A stretch of 64,000 nt of DNA from Ignavibacterium sp. (GTDB lineage Bacteria; Bacteroidota; Ignavibacteria; Ignavibacteriales; Ignavibacteriaceae): the NCBI GenBank assembly GCA_018335755.1, contig JAGXRK010000045.1, positions 248,001 to 312,000 of the forward strand, read 5' to 3'. The notes beneath the pieces are model-generated. The model had not been told where the DNA came from. It did no database searches and was given only the letters and a program-made list of their open reading frames with translations. Positions 35,770-44,913 of the stretch are shown here, piece by piece. The position numbers and the translations under genes are program-made. How positions within the stretch are numbered: position 1 is the stretch's first letter; the number at the start of each line of letters is the position of its first letter.

Positions 35770-36573
35770 TTATGATTTACACCCAACAACTGTTATACTA
35801 AAAATGCCAACTTTATTATTTCTGAGATTTTCAATTTCCGAATCATTTAAATATTTTTTCAACACTTCGTCAGGTAATTCAATAACTTTTGTCTTTTTTA
35901 TTACAACATTTTTAAATCCGGTTTTACTTATAATTACGAGGTATTCATCATGCTGAAGAGCACCTGCCACACAGCCTGCATACATTTCTGCTGACTTCTT
36001 CAATCCTGCCGGAAGTTCACCTTTAACCACTATATCCGAGACACAAAAATGAGCACCCGGTTTCAGTATTCGGTAAATCTCCGAAAATGCTTTGCCTTTA
36101 TCAGGGACAAGATTCAGCACGCAGTTGCTGATAACCACATCTGCTGTATTATTATCGATAGGCATGTTTTCAATTTCTCCGAGTCTGAATTCCACATTTT
36201 TATAACCAACTTTAGCTTTGTTAATATTTGCTTTATCGATCATTTCCTGTGTAAAATCCAGACCTATAACATTCCCCTCATCTCCGACAATTGAACGTGC
36301 AACGAACACATCATTACCGGCACCGCTGCCAAGATCAACTACAGTATCACCTTTCTTAATTTTTGCGTGTTCAGTCGGAACTCCGCACCCAAGACCCAGA
36401 TCGGCATCCGCAAAATATCCGTTGAGATTAGAATAGTCATCCTGCATTATGGTGTAATCAACTAATTTGTTTGATTTCGAACCACAGCCGCACCCGCAGC
36501 CTGTCTGATTCTTCACGGCTATTTCCCCGTACTTTTCTTTTACCACTTGTTTGATCTCTACTGATGTTTCCAT
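35770..36573 (-). CDS. arsM: Arsenite methyltransferase
   Basis: A 267-residue SAM-dependent enzyme. The SAM motif is VVDLGSGAGND (79-89) and the arsenic-binding cysteines are C63, C151 and C201, the triad known from ArsM. A glycine-cysteine run (GCGCGCG, 25-31) precedes them. It converts As(III) to methylated arsenicals. It lies between arsR and arsC. Confidence 0.92.
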   Translation of the reverse strand: METSVEIKQVVKEKYGEIAVKNQTGCGCGCGSKSNKLVDYTIMQDDYSNLNGYFADADLGLGCGVPTEHAKIKKGDTVVDLGSGAGNDVFVARSIVGDEGNVIGLDFTQEMIDKANINKAKVGYKNVEFRLGEIENMPIDNNTADVVISNCVLNLVPDKGKAFSEIYRILKPGAHFCVSDIVVKGELPAGLKKSAEMYAGCVAGALQHDEYLVIISKTGFKNVVIKKTKVIELPDEVLKKYLNDSEIENLRNNKVGIFSITVVGCKS

Positions 36574-36592
36574 CTCATTACTCCTATTTTTA

Positions 36593-36663
36593 TCACTCTT
36601 CGATAAGCTCAGAGTGACAAATAATAAATTAAAGTAGTCATCCTGAGCCCGTCGAAGGATGAC
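36593..36663. repeat. Two GTCAT/TCACT palindromes between arsR and arsM
   Basis: TCACTCT/AGAGTGA (36593-36617) and GTCATCCT/AGGATGAC (36637-36663) stand side by side in the arsR-arsM gap. They belong to the same family as the elements in the hydrogenase operon. Confidence 0.7.
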
Positions 36664-36673
36664 GATTTATATT

Positions 36674-36991
36674 TTAACAACAACCGATTTTTGTGAACAT
36701 TTTATCTAAAGCATTTCTGGCTTTTAATAGAGTTTTATTATTAACACAGTAACAAATCTTTGGTCCGTCAATCTCGCCTTGAATCAATCCAACCCGCTTA
36801 AGCTCCTTTAAATGCTGGGAAACCGTTGCCTGGGCAAGCGGGAGCTGATCAACAATATTGCCGACCATGCAGTTCTCCATTTCAGTCAGCATTTTCAGAA
36901 TTTTGATTCTTGCAGGATGAGATAATGCTTTTGCAACATCTGCCAGCCAGACATCTTCCTGGGTGAATTCTTCTTTCTTCGAAACTGCCAT
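36674..36991 (-). CDS. arsR: ArsR-family repressor
   Basis: A 105-residue winged-helix repressor (DNA-recognition helix [17 protein letters not shown]). Start is set at the ATG at 36991 with AAGGA nearby; an ATG eight codons earlier is possible. The classical ELCVCDL arsenic site is absent: helix 3 has only C41 (ENCMVGN), while C80, C82 and the terminal C104-C105 pair are available. It probably senses As(III) with a non-classical cysteine set and controls the operon. Confidence 0.88.
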   Translation of the reverse strand: MAVSKKEEFTQEDVWLADVAKALSHPARIKILKMLTEMENCMVGNIVDQLPLAQATVSQHLKELKRVGLIQGEIDGPKICYCVNNKTLLKARNALDKMFTKIGCC

Positions 36992-37014
36992 AAAATAATT
37001 CCTTAAATCGTTCA

Positions 37015-37035
37015 TCGTGAATATACGATATATAG
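37015..37035. promoter_or_regulatory. Possible ArsR operator/promoter
   Basis: An AT-rich imperfect palindrome (ATATACGATATAT, 37021-37033) lies 30 bases before the arsR start codon. ArsR repressors usually bind such symmetric sites over their own promoter. Support is by position only. Confidence 0.25.
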
Positions 37036-37121
37036 GTTAAAATACAATGAAGTTCATCACAATTTAAAACGAGTTAAAGATTAAACTTTTTTTGAATAAG
37101 GAATGAAGATGAAATTGATTA

Positions 37122-37229
37122 TACCTTGGAGAGGATTTCGCTTCAAGCTCCCAAAACACATTTGCGGGAGTCCTCCAACGGATTCCTTCGGACTTTCGGG
37201 AGAACCTCTGACCTTCGGTTTAGGAAAAT
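37122..37229 (-). pseudogene. Decayed tRNA-Arg copy next to the intact gene
   Basis: Two pieces of the adjacent tRNA-Arg are repeated with changes: its 3' acceptor/T-arm side (ACCTTGGAGAGGATTTCG, from 37123) and its anticodon side (AACCTCTGACCTTCGGTTTA, from 37203). About 55 unrelated bases separate them. Confidence 0.5.
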
Positions 37230-37235
37230 TTTTTG

Positions 37236-37309
37236 TACCCCGGAGAGGATTCGAACCTCCGACCTACGGTTTAGGAAACCGACGCTCTATCCTACTGAGC
37301 TACCGGGGC
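37236..37309 (-). tRNA. tRNA-Arg (CCU)
   Basis: The minus strand folds as acceptor GCCCCGG/CCGGGGT, D-arm GCTC/GAGC, anticodon loop TTCCTAA (anticodon CCT), variable loop AGGTC and T-arm GGAGG/CCTCT around TTCGAAT. Discriminator A; CCA not encoded. The outer pair of the anticodon stem (T27-T43) and one T-stem end are mismatched or wobble. Confidence 0.92.
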
Positions 37310-37565
37310 GTGTCGGACAACTTATACTAATTTCATCACAAAATTAAGCAAGTCAGCAGTGTTTTAAAAGCTTATCAACTATCATAATTTTGTCCAATAA
37401 ATGTATTTCATGCATTTTCATTGCTTTTCCATGCATGGTTCCAAGACCGGAACACAACAAATTTCCACAGAATCGAAGAAAAAGCAGTTTTATTATTTGT
37501 GGCATAATAATTCTATATCTGCACGCAAATACTCGGCAATTTCAATCAAAACAAAGGAGAAAAAA

Positions 37566-38525
37566 ATGAAAACTGCAGAACTCGCGAAGAAATATTTTCT
37601 TCCATTTTTCATACTGGCGCTAATTACCTTTTTCGCCGCCTGCCAGGATAATTCAATTGTTGATCCTGAAGTAACATCTGACAGACAGGCAATGGAAAAA
37701 CTGGTAGAAGAGGATTCCGTTTTAAATTCGTTCGAACCTAACTTTAATGAGGATGGAGGAGTTGGCTTTTTAGGTAAAGTTAATGCTGATATCTATCCAT
37801 TTAAAGTATGGCATAGAATGCGACTAGTAAACAGAAATCTTACTATCGATATTCAGGGTGATACTGCTTATGGTGTAGTAACAAATACATTCGAAGGAAT
37901 ACTTTTTATCGCTGCTACGTACGATCCGAATGCAACTACTCCGGATACAGTTGTACAAAAACCTTTTACATCTACTGTTACTCGCAATATTATATTTGTA
38001 AAAATTGACCGCAATGCAAATCCGGAAAGAAACTGGAGAATAGCTGCTATTTCCCTGCCTGAAGGCGGTACACAAAGTCCTAATATTGATATAACTAAAT
38101 TTACTGCATTTCTGCCCAATGGAGATACGCTTATAATAACTTCGCCAAATGATTATTATCTGATAAGAAACTGGCAGCACTGGTGGAGATGGAGACATAT
38201 TCCTGTACTCCAGCCGGGACAGGAAGTTCTTCTGAGAGTTGAACTTACAAGTGCTTATTCCGATACTGATTTTGTTACCATAACCTTTGGAGCAGACAGA
38301 TTCGGTATGCACAGACTTAAAAAACGTTTTGAACTCATTTCTTCAACACCCAATGGTAATTTATACGATAAAGTATATGAACAAACATTTACTCCAAGAC
38401 CATTAGCTTTTGGATTCTTCCATGCAATTGTTAATGCAACTCCAAAACAGGTGATCTTTGATGACTCAACTCCGGTTGAAATGGAATCCTGGGGTGTACC
38501 GTATTTTGTGAGACCTTTGCCATAA
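37566..38525 (+). CDS. Putative lipoprotein, unknown
   Basis: A 319-residue secreted protein. The start at 37566 has AAAGGAG seven bases upstream and gives a lipoprotein signal (hydrophobic FFILALITFFAAC with Cys29 as lipidation site); an ORF start at 37401 would bury it. The mature part is beta-rich with no known domain that I recognise. It is followed by a terminator. Confidence 0.7.
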   Translation: MKTAELAKKYFLPFFILALITFFAACQDNSIVDPEVTSDRQAMEKLVEEDSVLNSFEPNFNEDGGVGFLGKVNADIYPFKVWHRMRLVNRNLTIDIQGDTAYGVVTNTFEGILFIAATYDPNATTPDTVVQKPFTSTVTRNIIFVKIDRNANPERNWRIAAISLPEGGTQSPNIDITKFTAFLPNGDTLIITSPNDYYLIRNWQHWWRWRHIPVLQPGQEVLLRVELTSAYSDTDFVTITFGADRFGMHRLKKRFELISSTPNGNLYDKVYEQTFTPRPLAFGFFHAIVNATPKQVIFDDSTPVEMESWGVPYFVRPLP

Positions 38526-38548
38526 CTGAATAAATTATTTTAGTTACA

Positions 38549-38583
38549 AATCCTCCTCTTCGCGGGGAGGATTGTTTTTTTGT
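38549..38583 (+). terminator. Rho-independent terminator
   Basis: AATCCTCC and GGAGGATT arms around a short loop are followed by GTTTTTTT. It lies 24 bases after the lipoprotein stop. Confidence 0.85.
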
Positions 38584-38632
38584 TTTAGTATTACAGTTGA
38601 ATGAGTTATAAAGTAATGTTAAGTTAAAAGAA

Positions 38633-39544
38633 ATGAAAAAGTATATTTTTTACATAATTATAGTATTGTCTGTATCATATTTCGGATGCGATAAACCAGC
38701 TCCAACCGAGTTGATTGATGATTCCGGAACAAGTAATAATTTTGAAATTGAAATACTTGGTGGGGAATTAGATAACGAATATTACAGCAATGGATATGAT
38801 ACAAGCGGTGTTATTGAGGACATTCGTAGATTTGCTAATATTATTTCTGTAAGCGGAATAAAAATTACTGGCACCGGTAGAACTGATAATATTTCAACAG
38901 CGCAGGTTATTCTTTCTGATAAATCAAATCCGGTTTATTCTCCCGGGGGCAGATTAATTGGTTACAATACAATTACTCCCGGTGTAGTTCGGATTAACTC
39001 TGAACCAGCACGGATAACAAATTTAAGAATAAGATTCCGTGAGCAAGGCGTTCTTATAGACACTGTGCTGGGCAAAAAGTACGAGCTTTTTAATTCTGAC
39101 AGAAGATTTTTCGGTGATCAGTTTAATTTTCCGTATAACAGTAATATCAATTTTTCTTTTACTCCATTCTTCGGTCAGCCTACATCATTTGATATTCCAA
39201 CTCCGACTGAAGTTACAGGTACTGTAAAACTTGTCAGACTTCCGGATCAAAACAGATTCCGTGCAGAACTGAACTGGACAGGTACACCTGCAGGCAAATT
39301 TTCAATAGTAATTGGCGGTGTCAGAGCTTTCAATAATCAGGTTTTTCCTTTTTACAGATTAAGAACAGAAGATGACGGCAGTTTAATTATTCCGGCCGGA
39401 ATATTAAGTAATATTCCCAGAGACAGATTTAACAGAATTTCTATTTCCTTCATAAGAAAATTTGATAACACAATTCAACTGGATAACAGCGAACTTTATA
39501 TCAGTTCACAGAGCATTCATACAATAATTGTTGAAATTCCTTGA
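38633..39544 (+). CDS. Putative lipoprotein, unknown
   Basis: A 303-residue protein with a lipoprotein signal (IIIVLSVSYFGC, Cys19). The mature region is beta-rich, with no recognised domain. Its stop overlaps the start of the next gene (TTGA), so the two are co-translated and may work together at the envelope. Confidence 0.7.
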   Translation: MKKYIFYIIIVLSVSYFGCDKPAPTELIDDSGTSNNFEIEILGGELDNEYYSNGYDTSGVIEDIRRFANIISVSGIKITGTGRTDNISTAQVILSDKSNPVYSPGGRLIGYNTITPGVVRINSEPARITNLRIRFREQGVLIDTVLGKKYELFNSDRRFFGDQFNFPYNSNINFSFTPFFGQPTSFDIPTPTEVTGTVKLVRLPDQNRFRAELNWTGTPAGKFSIVIGGVRAFNNQVFPFYRLRTEDDGSLIIPAGILSNIPRDRFNRISISFIRKFDNTIQLDNSELYISSQSIHTIIVEIP

Positions 39545-41523
39545 GAGCAGTTTTATTAGCAGGTTTACTAATGGTTTACATCGTTCCATTAAAAGCTCAA
39601 TCCTCATTTGGGATTGCAGGACTTTGGGGAATTTCAAAGGAGTCTTTTACCTCCATCAGCTCTTTTGAATTTAATCCTGGTAACTATTCTGTTATAAGAG
39701 ACTGGGCATTCTCGGTGTCCTACGGAGGTGAACTGTCAAAGAATTTTACCAGCAGCTTATACCAGATCTCCGCAGCAAAAAATATTGATGATCACTTTAT
39801 ATCTTTAAGATATTCTCCCGGTTTTCAGAAAGAATTTATATTCAGATCCGGTGAAGCTGTTATTATAAATAATGAAGATCCGATAACTCTTGAGTCAAGG
39901 TTTCAATACAAAGAGTTATTTGGTGCGGGCTATTCGTTTAAGTTCAATGCCAATTTAAGTGCAGGATTCAATGTAAGATTTTTTGAACAAAACTTCACTC
40001 AGGAAAATGTAAATACGATTTATTCGGATACTATTTATTTTGTCCGCGAAACTGAAACTGAATCGGCAAACTTTGGTAAAGCAGATTTTGGCCTGGTGTG
40101 GAAAGCTTTTGATAACTTAGCTTTCAGCCTATCTTCATTAAATCTGCTAACATTTAAAAATGAAACTGCAAATTCTCCGAATGAACGATTTAAATTGAAG
40201 AATGAACGAACCGCATTGATAGGAGTAAGCTATAATTCGCTTGAATATATGAATCTTGCATTGATGTATGAAACTAGTCGCTCTTTCCAGGGCAGTATTA
40301 ATAATTTTTTTAACATTGGTAAAAACAAAATTGGATTTGGAATCACAACTTTTCACGACAAGAGACAGCATCCTTTTCTTGCAGGAATAATACCAGCAGC
40401 CTTTTTTACTTCCAGGCTTTTTGATGTTTCACTTAGCTGGTTAAAATATTTTTCAAATAGAACCTCAACCGGCAGTTTCAGCAGCTTTTCTGAAAACGGA
40501 ATATCAAGCATTATAAATAACCGGTATAGTTTTGATAAGATACTATTAACTGTTAACTTCAAGTTAAACACTAAACTCGAACAACGTGTAAAATTTTTAG
40601 ATGTTGAGATTTTAAAAAACATATATCCTTCGCTTGCTGAAAGATATTCAAGTTTTCCGATCGCTGTTGCAAGAGTTGCTAATATATCAGAGGAGAAACT
40701 TACTGTTAAACCAACAATGGTGATCAGTGGAGTTAATGAAAATCCTATTCAGTCACCTTCTGTTTCTATTTTTCCGGGAGATACGGTTGATATAAATTTT
40801 TATATGATCATTCCGGATGATTACTATAAAGCAAATCCCGGAATATCATACGCTGATTTTTACCTGTCGACTGTAAGTGATGATTACGATGATAAATTTC
40901 AGATGGCAATTTTAATAAATGGCAAAAATGCCTGGGATGGTAATGTTCATAATCTGAAATATTTTATAAGAAAAGACAGAGACTTTACAATCGGTTACTC
41001 AAAGCAATTACTTTCAAATTATAAGACAGAACTGGATACTGTGAGAAGTGCATTATCCTTCTTCTCTAAAGCAAAATTTATCTTCGATGAGTTTATAAAA
41101 AACATGCAATACATTTCAGATCCAAGGGCTACTGCGGAGTATGTCCAGTATCCGAAGGAAACTATTGATTTAAAAGGCGGTGATTGCGATGATCTGAGCG
41201 TTTGCTACAGCGCTTTGTTAGAAAGTGTCGGAATTGAAACTGCTCTTGTTGATTTTAAATCAGGAGGAGATTTAAGACACGTGAATGTAATGTTTAATAC
41301 TAAACTATCACCCCGGCAAGCTAACCATATAACTGAAAATGATTTAAAGTATATTGTGAGAAAAAATGAGGATGGAGTTGACGAGGTGTGGATACCTGTT
41401 GAAACTACTACTCTTACAGGATTTAAAGATGCGTGGTCAACAGCCGCAGGAAAATTTCAACAGGATGCTATCAATAATCTTGGCTTGATAAAAGGTGATG
41501 TAGAAATAATTGATGTTTACTAA
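39541..41523 (+). CDS. Outer-membrane-like protein with transglutaminase-like domain
   Basis: A 660-residue secreted protein with a signal peptide (cut near LKAQ-SS). Residues 25-360 have the alternating, aromatic-ended strands of an outer-membrane barrel. After a linker, a transglutaminase-like core follows: C549 in GGDCDDLSVCYSALLESVG and H580 in RHVNV; the third acidic position is probably in WIPVET. The start is a TTG overlapping the previous stop. Function is unknown; cross-linking or peptidase activity at the cell surface is possible. Confidence 0.75.
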   Translation: MRAVLLAGLLMVYIVPLKAQSSFGIAGLWGISKESFTSISSFEFNPGNYSVIRDWAFSVSYGGELSKNFTSSLYQISAAKNIDDHFISLRYSPGFQKEFIFRSGEAVIINNEDPITLESRFQYKELFGAGYSFKFNANLSAGFNVRFFEQNFTQENVNTIYSDTIYFVRETETESANFGKADFGLVWKAFDNLAFSLSSLNLLTFKNETANSPNERFKLKNERTALIGVSYNSLEYMNLALMYETSRSFQGSINNFFNIGKNKIGFGITTFHDKRQHPFLAGIIPAAFFTSRLFDVSLSWLKYFSNRTSTGSFSSFSENGISSIINNRYSFDKILLTVNFKLNTKLEQRVKFLDVEILKNIYPSLAERYSSFPIAVARVANISEEKLTVKPTMVISGVNENPIQSPSVSIFPGDTVDINFYMIIPDDYYKANPGISYADFYLSTVSDDYDDKFQMAILINGKNAWDGNVHNLKYFIRKDRDFTIGYSKQLLSNYKTELDTVRSALSFFSKAKFIFDEFIKNMQYISDPRATAEYVQYPKETIDLKGGDCDDLSVCYSALLESVGIETALVDFKSGGDLRHVNVMFNTKLSPRQANHITENDLKYIVRKNEDGVDEVWIPVETTTLTGFKDAWSTAAGKFQQDAINNLGLIKGDVEIIDVY

Positions 41524-41540
41524 TTCAAATGAGGTTTAAA

Positions 41541-42227
41541 ATGATTAAATATATTTTACTATTTGTGATGCTGTTTGCTTCTATAACAAGTGCGCAGTCA
41601 TTTGAGATAGAACGTGTTACAGGTAATGTGAAATTTATTTCCGGAAGTGATAATCAATGGAAGGAATTAACACTGGGGATGAAAATTACTTCCAATGCAA
41701 TAATTTCAACTGAAGTTAATTCAACCGTGAAACTTAAAGGTGATGATGTTTTGTTTACATTAAAAGAATCATCTGCAATCGCAGTTTCTAACATAAAAAA
41801 AATGAACATTGATGAACTTCTGCTGGCTCTTGCTATGGAAAACATTATTAATACGCCTCGAAAAGGAAAAGGCGAAAAATCGAACAATACAGCTGTGTAC
41901 GGAACTAAAATAACCGATCCGGAATCCATTATTGAGCCCTCGATAGAATTTGGGACTAAAAGATTGAATGGCGCAAAGCAGCTTGCAGAAAATGGTATGA
42001 AAGAGTCGGCAATAATCACTGCAATGGAAGTTTACCGAAAATATCCAGAAACAAAAACTGATGCATCTAACAGAATCTTTTTTGCTGATCTGCTTTTTGA
42101 AAAGAAACTTTATGAAGAAGCATATGATCAGTACAATGAAATAAAAGCCTTTACTTTAAATGATTCCCAGGCACAATACGTTTCAGATAAGCTTAATGAA
42201 ATAAGCAAGAAACTTTTAAACAGATAA
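41541..42227 (+). CDS. FecR-like periplasmic protein with TPR-like tail
   Basis: A 228-residue protein with a signal peptide and a FecR-like domain (about 18-100: VTGNVKFIS...WKELTLGMKI...ISTEVNSTVKL), followed by a helical, TPR-like C-terminal half. The second ATG (41541) is chosen because GAGG stands six bases before it. It is third in a + strand envelope gene set and converges on the CHASE2 regulator. Confidence 0.75.
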   Translation: MIKYILLFVMLFASITSAQSFEIERVTGNVKFISGSDNQWKELTLGMKITSNAIISTEVNSTVKLKGDDVLFTLKESSAIAVSNIKKMNIDELLLALAMENIINTPRKGKGEKSNNTAVYGTKITDPESIIEPSIEFGTKRLNGAKQLAENGMKESAIITAMEVYRKYPETKTDASNRIFFADLLFEKKLYEEAYDQYNEIKAFTLNDSQAQYVSDKLNEISKKLLNR

Positions 42228-42268
42228 ATATCTTTTCAAGATAATTAAACACAGGATTTTCTGGCTTT

Positions 42269-42304
42269 GATCCGAATTAATCCGTCGCATCCGCCTGATC
42301 CGTG
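42269..42304. repeat. ATCCG-rich repeat between convergent genes
   Basis: GATCCGAATTAATCCGTCGC is followed by GATCCGTGTTC. It fills the end of the 79-base gap between the FecR-like gene and the regulator. Same word family as 12089-12130. Confidence 0.5.
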
Positions 42305-42306
42305 TT

Positions 42307-44742
42307 CTATTTTTTTTGAAGAAAATGCTTAATCACCTCATCAAGATAGATGTGAAATTTCTGAGGCAGGTTTTTATACTTTGAACTTAACTTGTCCCTA
42401 ACTGCAGAAAAATCCTCAGACTTATATTCCTGAATATCTTTTTTAATATTATTCAACCACGTATCTAGTTTTACCTTAACACGATTTACAACTTCAAAAT
42501 CATCACTATCAGCAATGAACGCAGCTGTTAATTCCTCATCAAAGTTTTGTTCAACTAAAATTTTCAAAGAATATCCCCTGAAATTTTCCGATATAATCGT
42601 CCGGTTAACTTTACCAAGTTCCTTTGCTGTTTCATTTATTGAAGAGTGTGAAAAACCTTTTAAACGAAGCGATTCAATTACAAGATCTTCAAAATTGAGC
42701 TTAATGTTTTTAATAAGATCGTCAGGCAGATCGTTTAGCTGGATCAAGTTCCTGCCGGAAGATTTACAAAAAATTACTGCTCGCTTAATCACTGATTCCA
42801 GTTCCCTTACATTTCCCTTCCAGTTATATTCATTTAATGCTCTAAGAACAGCAACAGAGAAATTAATATTATCACCATCCTGCTTAAGGAGATATGCAGC
42901 AATGGGTTCGATATCTTCCTTTCTGTCACGTAAAGGAGGAAGATGAATATTCAGAACATTTATCCGGTAAAACAAATCCTCACGGAATTTCTTTTCAATT
43001 ACAATCTGTTTTAGATCTTTATTTGTTGCCGCAATTACTCTTACATCCACAATTTTTGAAGTGACCGAACCGATCTTGTCAATTTCACCTGACTGAAGAA
43101 CTCGTAATAATTTTACCTGAAAATTTTCAGAAGTTTCACCTATTTCATCTAAAAATATCGTTCCCTTATTTGCGGCTTCAAACTTTCCAATCTTATCTGC
43201 TATTGCACCAGTAAAAGAGCCTTTTACGTGACCGAACAATTCACTTTCAAGAAGAGTTTCGGGAAGTGCGGCACAATTAACTGCTATAAAAGAATTTTCC
43301 TTTCTGCTGCTCAGATTATGAATTGACCTCGCTACCAACTCTTTGCCAGTTCCGCTTTCACCGGTAATTAATATTGTCGCACCTGTAGGAGAAGCTTTCT
43401 TTATAAGCTCAACCACTGATGACATAATAACTGATCGGTATACAAGTCCGTAAAACTTCTTATCACTTTCAATATCTTTAAATTCAGCAGATTGCTTATC
43501 CTCCTCATTTTCCTTCAACTTACTAATATCAGATTTAAGTGTTTTAATTTTGGCAAGCAGAAGTTCGCTTTTTTCTTTTTCGGATGCTTCAAATTCTTGT
43601 TGAAGGTTTAAAAGCTCATTCTCTTTACCGCCGAGTAATTTTTTAAGAAGTTCGGCTTCATCAACCGCTGATCTTAGTTCATGCCGACTTTTGATAATTC
43701 TAAATGCAAATTCTGATACGATAACGAAAAAAAGAGGAATAATAAAAAATGAGTATGCCAGTTCAAGATACAGGTAACGGTTAAATATGAAAGCAGCAGT
43801 AATTATAATAGATAATGCTAAAAAGTATAATCTAAATTTTCGGGTTTGATTTTGTAATAAGAATATTAACAATAATAAAATTATGCTGAATAAAAATGCT
43901 GAAAGAATATAGTACTTGTCATCATAGTATCTTGAATTGAGCAGGTTATCAAGTGCAAAAGCATGCAGAGCAACACCGGGTAAATCCGGATCATAATTTG
44001 TTTGAAACGTTGATGATATTTGCGGATCGCTTATACCAATAAGAATAATTTTGTCTTTAAGAATATTTAGTTCATTGTCATCTATCCGGATGAGATCAAA
44101 AAATTCAAGCAACGAATATGTTTTATACTTTTTCCACGATGCCAAGAAATTAATTCTGATTTTAGATGGATAGTTTTCTTCTATTCCAGCCAGATTGAGA
44201 CTAAATGCTTTTTCTTTCAGATCCCTGTTTATAAGTTCAAGTGGTATTTCAATACCATAGCTATCAAAATAATTTAAATGACCGGTTAATAATGATTCAT
44301 CGATCAACTTTGGACTTGGCAGACTAAGCGAATCGGTAATGTAAAAATTATTTTGTGCTGTGATTTGTCCTGCTAAAGAACTTAATACTACTCTGCCGGA
44401 ATTACTTATTTCTTTCTGCAATACATTATCATATATAACCTGTGTTATGAATTTGGAACTGAGAAAAACCTCCAATCCAATTTTCTTAACATCATAACCA
44501 GTTAACTGATTAATAAGAAGTGCATAATAACTCCTCTTTAAAGGCCATGGTCCTATCTGCTCAATATCTTCGCTGCTGATATGGATAATTACAATATTAG
44601 TATCCGGCTGTGTTTCACCAGTTGTGCGGGAAATTAAAGTTGATAAACTTGCATCAAAACTTCTTGAAACAGAAACAAACAAAAACAGCAAAACAATTAC
44701 TGCTAATGCAACAAATATCTTTATTAAAAATTTTTTATCCAC
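42307..44742 (-). CDS. CHASE2 sensor - sigma-54 activator
   Basis: An 811-residue membrane regulator. Order: one N-terminal helix (8-28), periplasmic CHASE2 domain (about 35-265), three helices (about 275-350), a coiled coil (355-425), an AAA+ domain and a C-terminal helix-turn-helix (INETAKELGKVNRTIISENF). The AAA+ has GESGTGKE, GSFTGA (the sigma-54 contact loop; usually GAFTGA) and FLDEIGE. It probably senses an extracytoplasmic signal and drives sigma-54 promoters directly. No receiver domain is present. Confidence 0.9.
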   Translation of the reverse strand: MDKKFLIKIFVALAVIVLLFLFVSVSRSFDASLSTLISRTTGETQPDTNIVIIHISSEDIEQIGPWPLKRSYYALLINQLTGYDVKKIGLEVFLSSKFITQVIYDNVLQKEISNSGRVVLSSLAGQITAQNNFYITDSLSLPSPKLIDESLLTGHLNYFDSYGIEIPLELINRDLKEKAFSLNLAGIEENYPSKIRINFLASWKKYKTYSLLEFFDLIRIDDNELNILKDKIILIGISDPQISSTFQTNYDPDLPGVALHAFALDNLLNSRYYDDKYYILSAFLFSIILLLLIFLLQNQTRKFRLYFLALSIIITAAFIFNRYLYLELAYSFFIIPLFFVIVSEFAFRIIKSRHELRSAVDEAELLKKLLGGKENELLNLQQEFEASEKEKSELLLAKIKTLKSDISKLKENEEDKQSAEFKDIESDKKFYGLVYRSVIMSSVVELIKKASPTGATILITGESGTGKELVARSIHNLSSRKENSFIAVNCAALPETLLESELFGHVKGSFTGAIADKIGKFEAANKGTIFLDEIGETSENFQVKLLRVLQSGEIDKIGSVTSKIVDVRVIAATNKDLKQIVIEKKFREDLFYRINVLNIHLPPLRDRKEDIEPIAAYLLKQDGDNINFSVAVLRALNEYNWKGNVRELESVIKRAVIFCKSSGRNLIQLNDLPDDLIKNIKLNFEDLVIESLRLKGFSHSSINETAKELGKVNRTIISENFRGYSLKILVEQNFDEELTAAFIADSDDFEVVNRVKVKLDTWLNNIKKDIQEYKSEDFSAVRDKLSSKYKNLPQKFHIYLDEVIKHFLQKK

Positions 44743-44860
44743 AGAGTAAGAATATGAATTTCGAATTATGTTAAAGTAATTTACTCAAAAAACAATTTAA
44801 TTGTTTTGCTGATGAATCATTTAATTATTAATTCTTTTCAATCAGTTAAGAGGATATAAA

Positions 44861-44889
44861 TAAAAACCCGATCATTGCTGACCGGGTTT
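44861..44889 (-). terminator. Terminator after the DUF5916 gene
   Basis: On the minus strand, AAACCCGGTCAGCAA is followed by TGATCGGGTTTTTA, so arms AACCCG/CGGGTT enclose a loop and lead to a U-run. It lies 25 bases past the stop codon of the gene at 44914. Confidence 0.8.
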
Positions 44890-44913
44890 GTGGAGAGAGT
44901 ATGCTGAATGTTA

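Noticed and set aside
37103-37347. Two open frames over tRNA-Arg
   Set aside because: Both read across the tRNA and its decayed copy; their similarity to each other is due to the tRNA repeat.
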